Below the pieces are notes generated by a model that was not told the DNA's origin, made no database searches, and saw nothing but the letters and a program-made list of their open reading frames with translations. Below, piece after piece: positions 63,161 to 64,000 of a stretch of 64,000 nucleotides of DNA. Position numbers and translations under genes: made by a program. Source of the DNA: a virus; the IMG/VR virus record IMGVR_UViG_3300042879_006196, positions 186,001-250,000 of that record. One strand, written 5' to 3'. How positions within the stretch are numbered: position 1 is the first letter of the stretch; every line of letters begins with the position of its first letter.

Positions 63161-64000
63161 TGGCAAATACTAATAAAAATATATTGATTACTCCTGGTAT
63201 TGGTGGAATTTTATCTTCCTCAATATCACAAATCGATTTTATTTGGTATGAGTCTGGGATAGGCACAAATATTTTTGCTCCGAATATCAATGATCTACGT
63301 TCAACTATATACACTTGGGAACAAAATTCCGAGCCTGTGCTTTTGATTGGTGGTATAGGAACACTAAATAATCAACGAAAATTTGTTGGACCATATCAAG
63401 ATTTTGTTGGCAGTTTCACTGGTATATCAAGTTTTCCTAACATACAATTTTTTCCTTTGTCTGGAAAAATTGTAGGAAACACAATTTCAGTGAGTGGTGT
63501 ATCCACTTTAGCTGGTATATATTTATCAGGTCCTTTATATGATATAAACAACAGAAGTGGATCGTTTGGACAAATATTGTCATCTACCGCATCAGGTGTA
63601 GCCTGGACAAGCATTAGCTATACTGGAATTATTACTGCTATAGGTGGCATCACAAATAGATTAGCGAAATTTTTAGACGAAGATTCTTTAGGAAATAGTT
63701 CAATTATTGATAATGGTACACAAGTTATTTTTGGAGTGGGCGTATCAGTTTTAGGCTTCTCCACTTCTCTTGGGTTTTTTGGACCAGGTACTAATCTTAC
63801 TAATCTGAATGCATCTAATCTTTTCTTTGGCACAGTGCCTAGTTCAGTGGTATCAGGTTCTTATTCAGGCATAACATCTGTCGGAAATCTTTCCAACTTG
63901 TTTGTTACTGGTCTCAGTACATCTCTAGCTTATTTTGGTTTTGGTTCAAATCTTACTAATCTAAATGCATCTAATTTATTCTCTGGAACAGTGCCTAGTT
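63160..64000 (+). CDS. N-terminal part of a repetitive tail fibre
   Basis: ATG 63160 (MANTNKNILITPGIG) opens a frame that continues to the window end. It contains fibre repeats LTNLNASNLFFGTVPSS and LTNLNASNLFSGTVPS, a motif widespread in long trimeric phage fibres, with GSFGQILSSTASGVAWTSIS before it. The repeat period is 156 nt (52 residues). The C-terminus, where the tip or a chaperone would be, lies outside the window. Confidence 0.75.
   Translation, partial: MANTNKNILITPGIGGILSSSISQIDFIWYESGIGTNIFAPNINDLRSTIYTWEQNSEPVLLIGGIGTLNNQRKFVGPYQDFVGSFTGISSFPNIQFFPLSGKIVGNTISVSGVSTLAGIYLSGPLYDINNRSGSFGQILSSTASGVAWTSISYTGIITAIGGITNRLAKFLDEDSLGNSSIIDNGTQVIFGVGVSVLGFSTSLGFFGPGTNLTNLNASNLFFGTVPSSVVSGSYSGITSVGNLSNLFVTGLSTSLAYFGFGSNLTNLNASNLFSGTVPS
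63793..64000 (+). repeat. 156-nt coding repeats in the tail fibre
   Basis: The stretch beginning AATCTTACTAATCTGAATGC at 63793 recurs with few changes at 63949, a period of 156 nt. Both encode the LTNLNASNLF-GTVPS fibre motif. The second copy is cut by the window end, so more copies may follow. Confidence 0.7.

Overview
The window looks like part of a large, AT-rich (by eye about one third G+C) tailed-phage genome, class Caudoviricetes. It is filled with tightly packed, often overlapping genes for virion tail and fibre proteins, mixed with phage-type replication, chaperone and nuclease genes. I see no tRNA, rRNA, insertion sequence, integrase, CRISPR array or capsid/terminase gene. The size of the tail module, one gene of 12.4 kb, and the phage-borne DnaJ, DnaK and ClpX point to a jumbo phage. 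The host cannot be named. Some genes have clear Shine-Dalgarno sequences (AAGGAG, GGAGG, AGAAGG), but most do not.

Layout. (1) 1-40243, plus strand: the end of one gene, a tail-hub/baseplate-like protein of 1102 aa, a 72 aa protein, then six very large tail-fibre or baseplate-decoration proteins (1681, 620, 1281, 4138, 1339 and 3069 aa). These are built from NHL, RCC1-like and BNR-type beta-propellers, Ig/PKD-like modules, glycine-rich tip-like sequence and a Hint (intein/hedgehog) domain. (2) 40276-48168, plus strand: a subtilisin, an HtrA/trypsin-like protease, DnaJ, a small acidic protein ending at a strong terminator, a UvsW-like helicase, a zinc protein, DnaK, RNase HII, a MerC-like membrane protein and a DUF151-type nuclease-like protein. 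(3) 48165-57389, minus strand: two tail-tube-like proteins, two small proteins, two more beta-rich structural proteins, PIN-PhoH, a second J-domain protein and four small unknowns. (4) 57452-61318, plus strand: a ClpX-like unfoldase, small unknowns, a macro-domain-like protein with an N-terminal Cys cluster, and a coiled-coil protein anchored by a C-terminal membrane segment. (5) 61319-61564, minus strand: a small treble-clef/RING-like zinc protein. (6) 61618-64000, plus strand: a fibre protein with a conserved fibre domain, two small structural proteins, and the start of a repetitive tail fibre that leaves the window.

How they fit together. Most of the window encodes adsorption and tail machinery. 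The protease/chaperone/unfoldase genes sit beside it and plausibly serve folding, processing or quality control of very long beta-rich fibres; this is inference from position and family. UvsW-like helicase, RNase HII and PhoH fit a phage replication/RNA module. Genes are joined by short overlaps, with an 8-nt overlap used five times, which suggests translational coupling.

Most unusual: a Hint domain inside a fibre protein, with a decayed twin in the gene before it; a 10-mer (ACACAATCTG or its complement) seen 17 times, always in the same codon phase; a ClpX homologue that keeps an IGF-like ClpP-docking loop; and a macro-domain-like protein that may act on ADP-ribose.
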